This document shows positions 63,683 through 64,000 of a stretch of 64,000 bases of DNA, one piece after another. The stretch comes from Prochilodus magdalenae. Lineage: Eukaryota > Chordata > Actinopteri > Characiformes > Prochilodontidae. How positions within the stretch are numbered: the stretch's first letter is position 1; each line of letters starts with the position of its first letter. Under the pieces are notes generated by a model. That model was not told where the DNA came from. It worked only from the letters and a program-made list of their open reading frames with translations, and made no database searches. The DNA lies in contig JAMWET010007209.1 of NCBI GenBank assembly GCA_024036415.1, forward strand, positions 411,501 to 475,500. Reading direction: 5' to 3'. The translations under genes were made by a program, and so were the position numbers.

Positions 63683-64000
63683 GCAGAGAATACCTTGGAG
63701 CGGGTGCTATTGAAACTGTTTGAACCATGGCTTCTGGCAAGCCCAAACAAAGTGTGTATATGTGTCCCTCACACAGCCGGGGTGAGGAGTACAAGTGCTC
63801 CCTCAGGGCAGATCTGGGCAACTGGGCATTCTAGCAATTAATTAAATGCCCGAAGAAGTCCACTGCATTGATATGGGCTTCATGCTAACATACAGTGTCC
63901 AAAGATACCCCACAGAATGACTGTTCGCACATTAGGCTTCATATTCAGCATGTCGGTTTTTCCACATTTACATATACATATATAGGAGAAATCACTGGAG

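Larger units (their letters stand above)
57760..64000 (+). other. neo1: neo1 intron 1 (part)
   Basis: From the donor GTAAGT at 57760 to the window edge no further exon with a neogenin-like Ig domain is seen. The intron holds a polypyrimidine run (57785-57850), a TATC microsatellite with a LINE tail (61545-61800), a 24-bp tandem duplication (about 61880-61930) and two CA microsatellites near the right edge. Nothing else is supported. Confidence 0.6.

Overview
This window is vertebrate nuclear DNA, most likely from a teleost fish. It has split genes with consensus GT-AG introns, promoters in CpG-rich stretches, long CA/TG, TATC and polypyrimidine tracts, an IR/DR-type Tc1 transposon and LINE tails of fish type. 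Several dispersed repeats look like ones I associate with otophysan fishes (characins, catfishes); that narrower placement is low-confidence recall.

Three protein-coding genes can be supported, in the order and orientation of human 15q24: bbs4 (+, 2952-13418, 16 coding exons, complete), adpgk (-, 16392-20615, 7 coding exons, complete) and the first coding exon of neo1 (+, 57678-57759), whose first intron runs off the right edge. bbs4 encodes a TPR subunit of the ciliary BBSome and carries a perfect RFX X-box 60 bp before its ATG. adpgk encodes the ADP-dependent glucokinase of the ER and ends tail-to-tail with bbs4, with poly(A) signals less than 100 bp apart. neo1 encodes the netrin/RGM receptor neogenin, and only its signal-peptide exon is visible. 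No functional link between the three is implied; they form a conserved neighbourhood.

Layout: 1-2740 is AT-rich upstream DNA; 2.7-14.2 kb bbs4, with a LINE fragment in intron 8; 14.2-21.7 kb adpgk, its 3' UTR and its CpG-rich promoter; 21.7-57.0 kb a 35-kb intergenic region with no credible gene; 57.1-64 kb the neo1 promoter, exon 1 and part of intron 1.

The intergenic region is a layered repeat landscape. It holds three copies of a ~250-bp TIR element, a decayed Tc1 copy, a solo LTR with a 5-bp target duplication that itself contains a 105-bp retroposon, a 1.8-kb polypyrimidine plus CA region, and a 2.4-kb minisatellite whose every unit looks like a 3' splice site. It also holds a near-perfect 56-bp-arm hairpin, a near-complete 1.6-kb Tc1 transposon with a frameshifted transposase, a 1.5-kb foldback element broken by another insertion, and a decayed minisatellite just upstream of neo1. 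I found no RNA gene, CRISPR array or prokaryote-type system, and no wholly new biological system; the best candidates for something undescribed are the repeat structures listed as findings.
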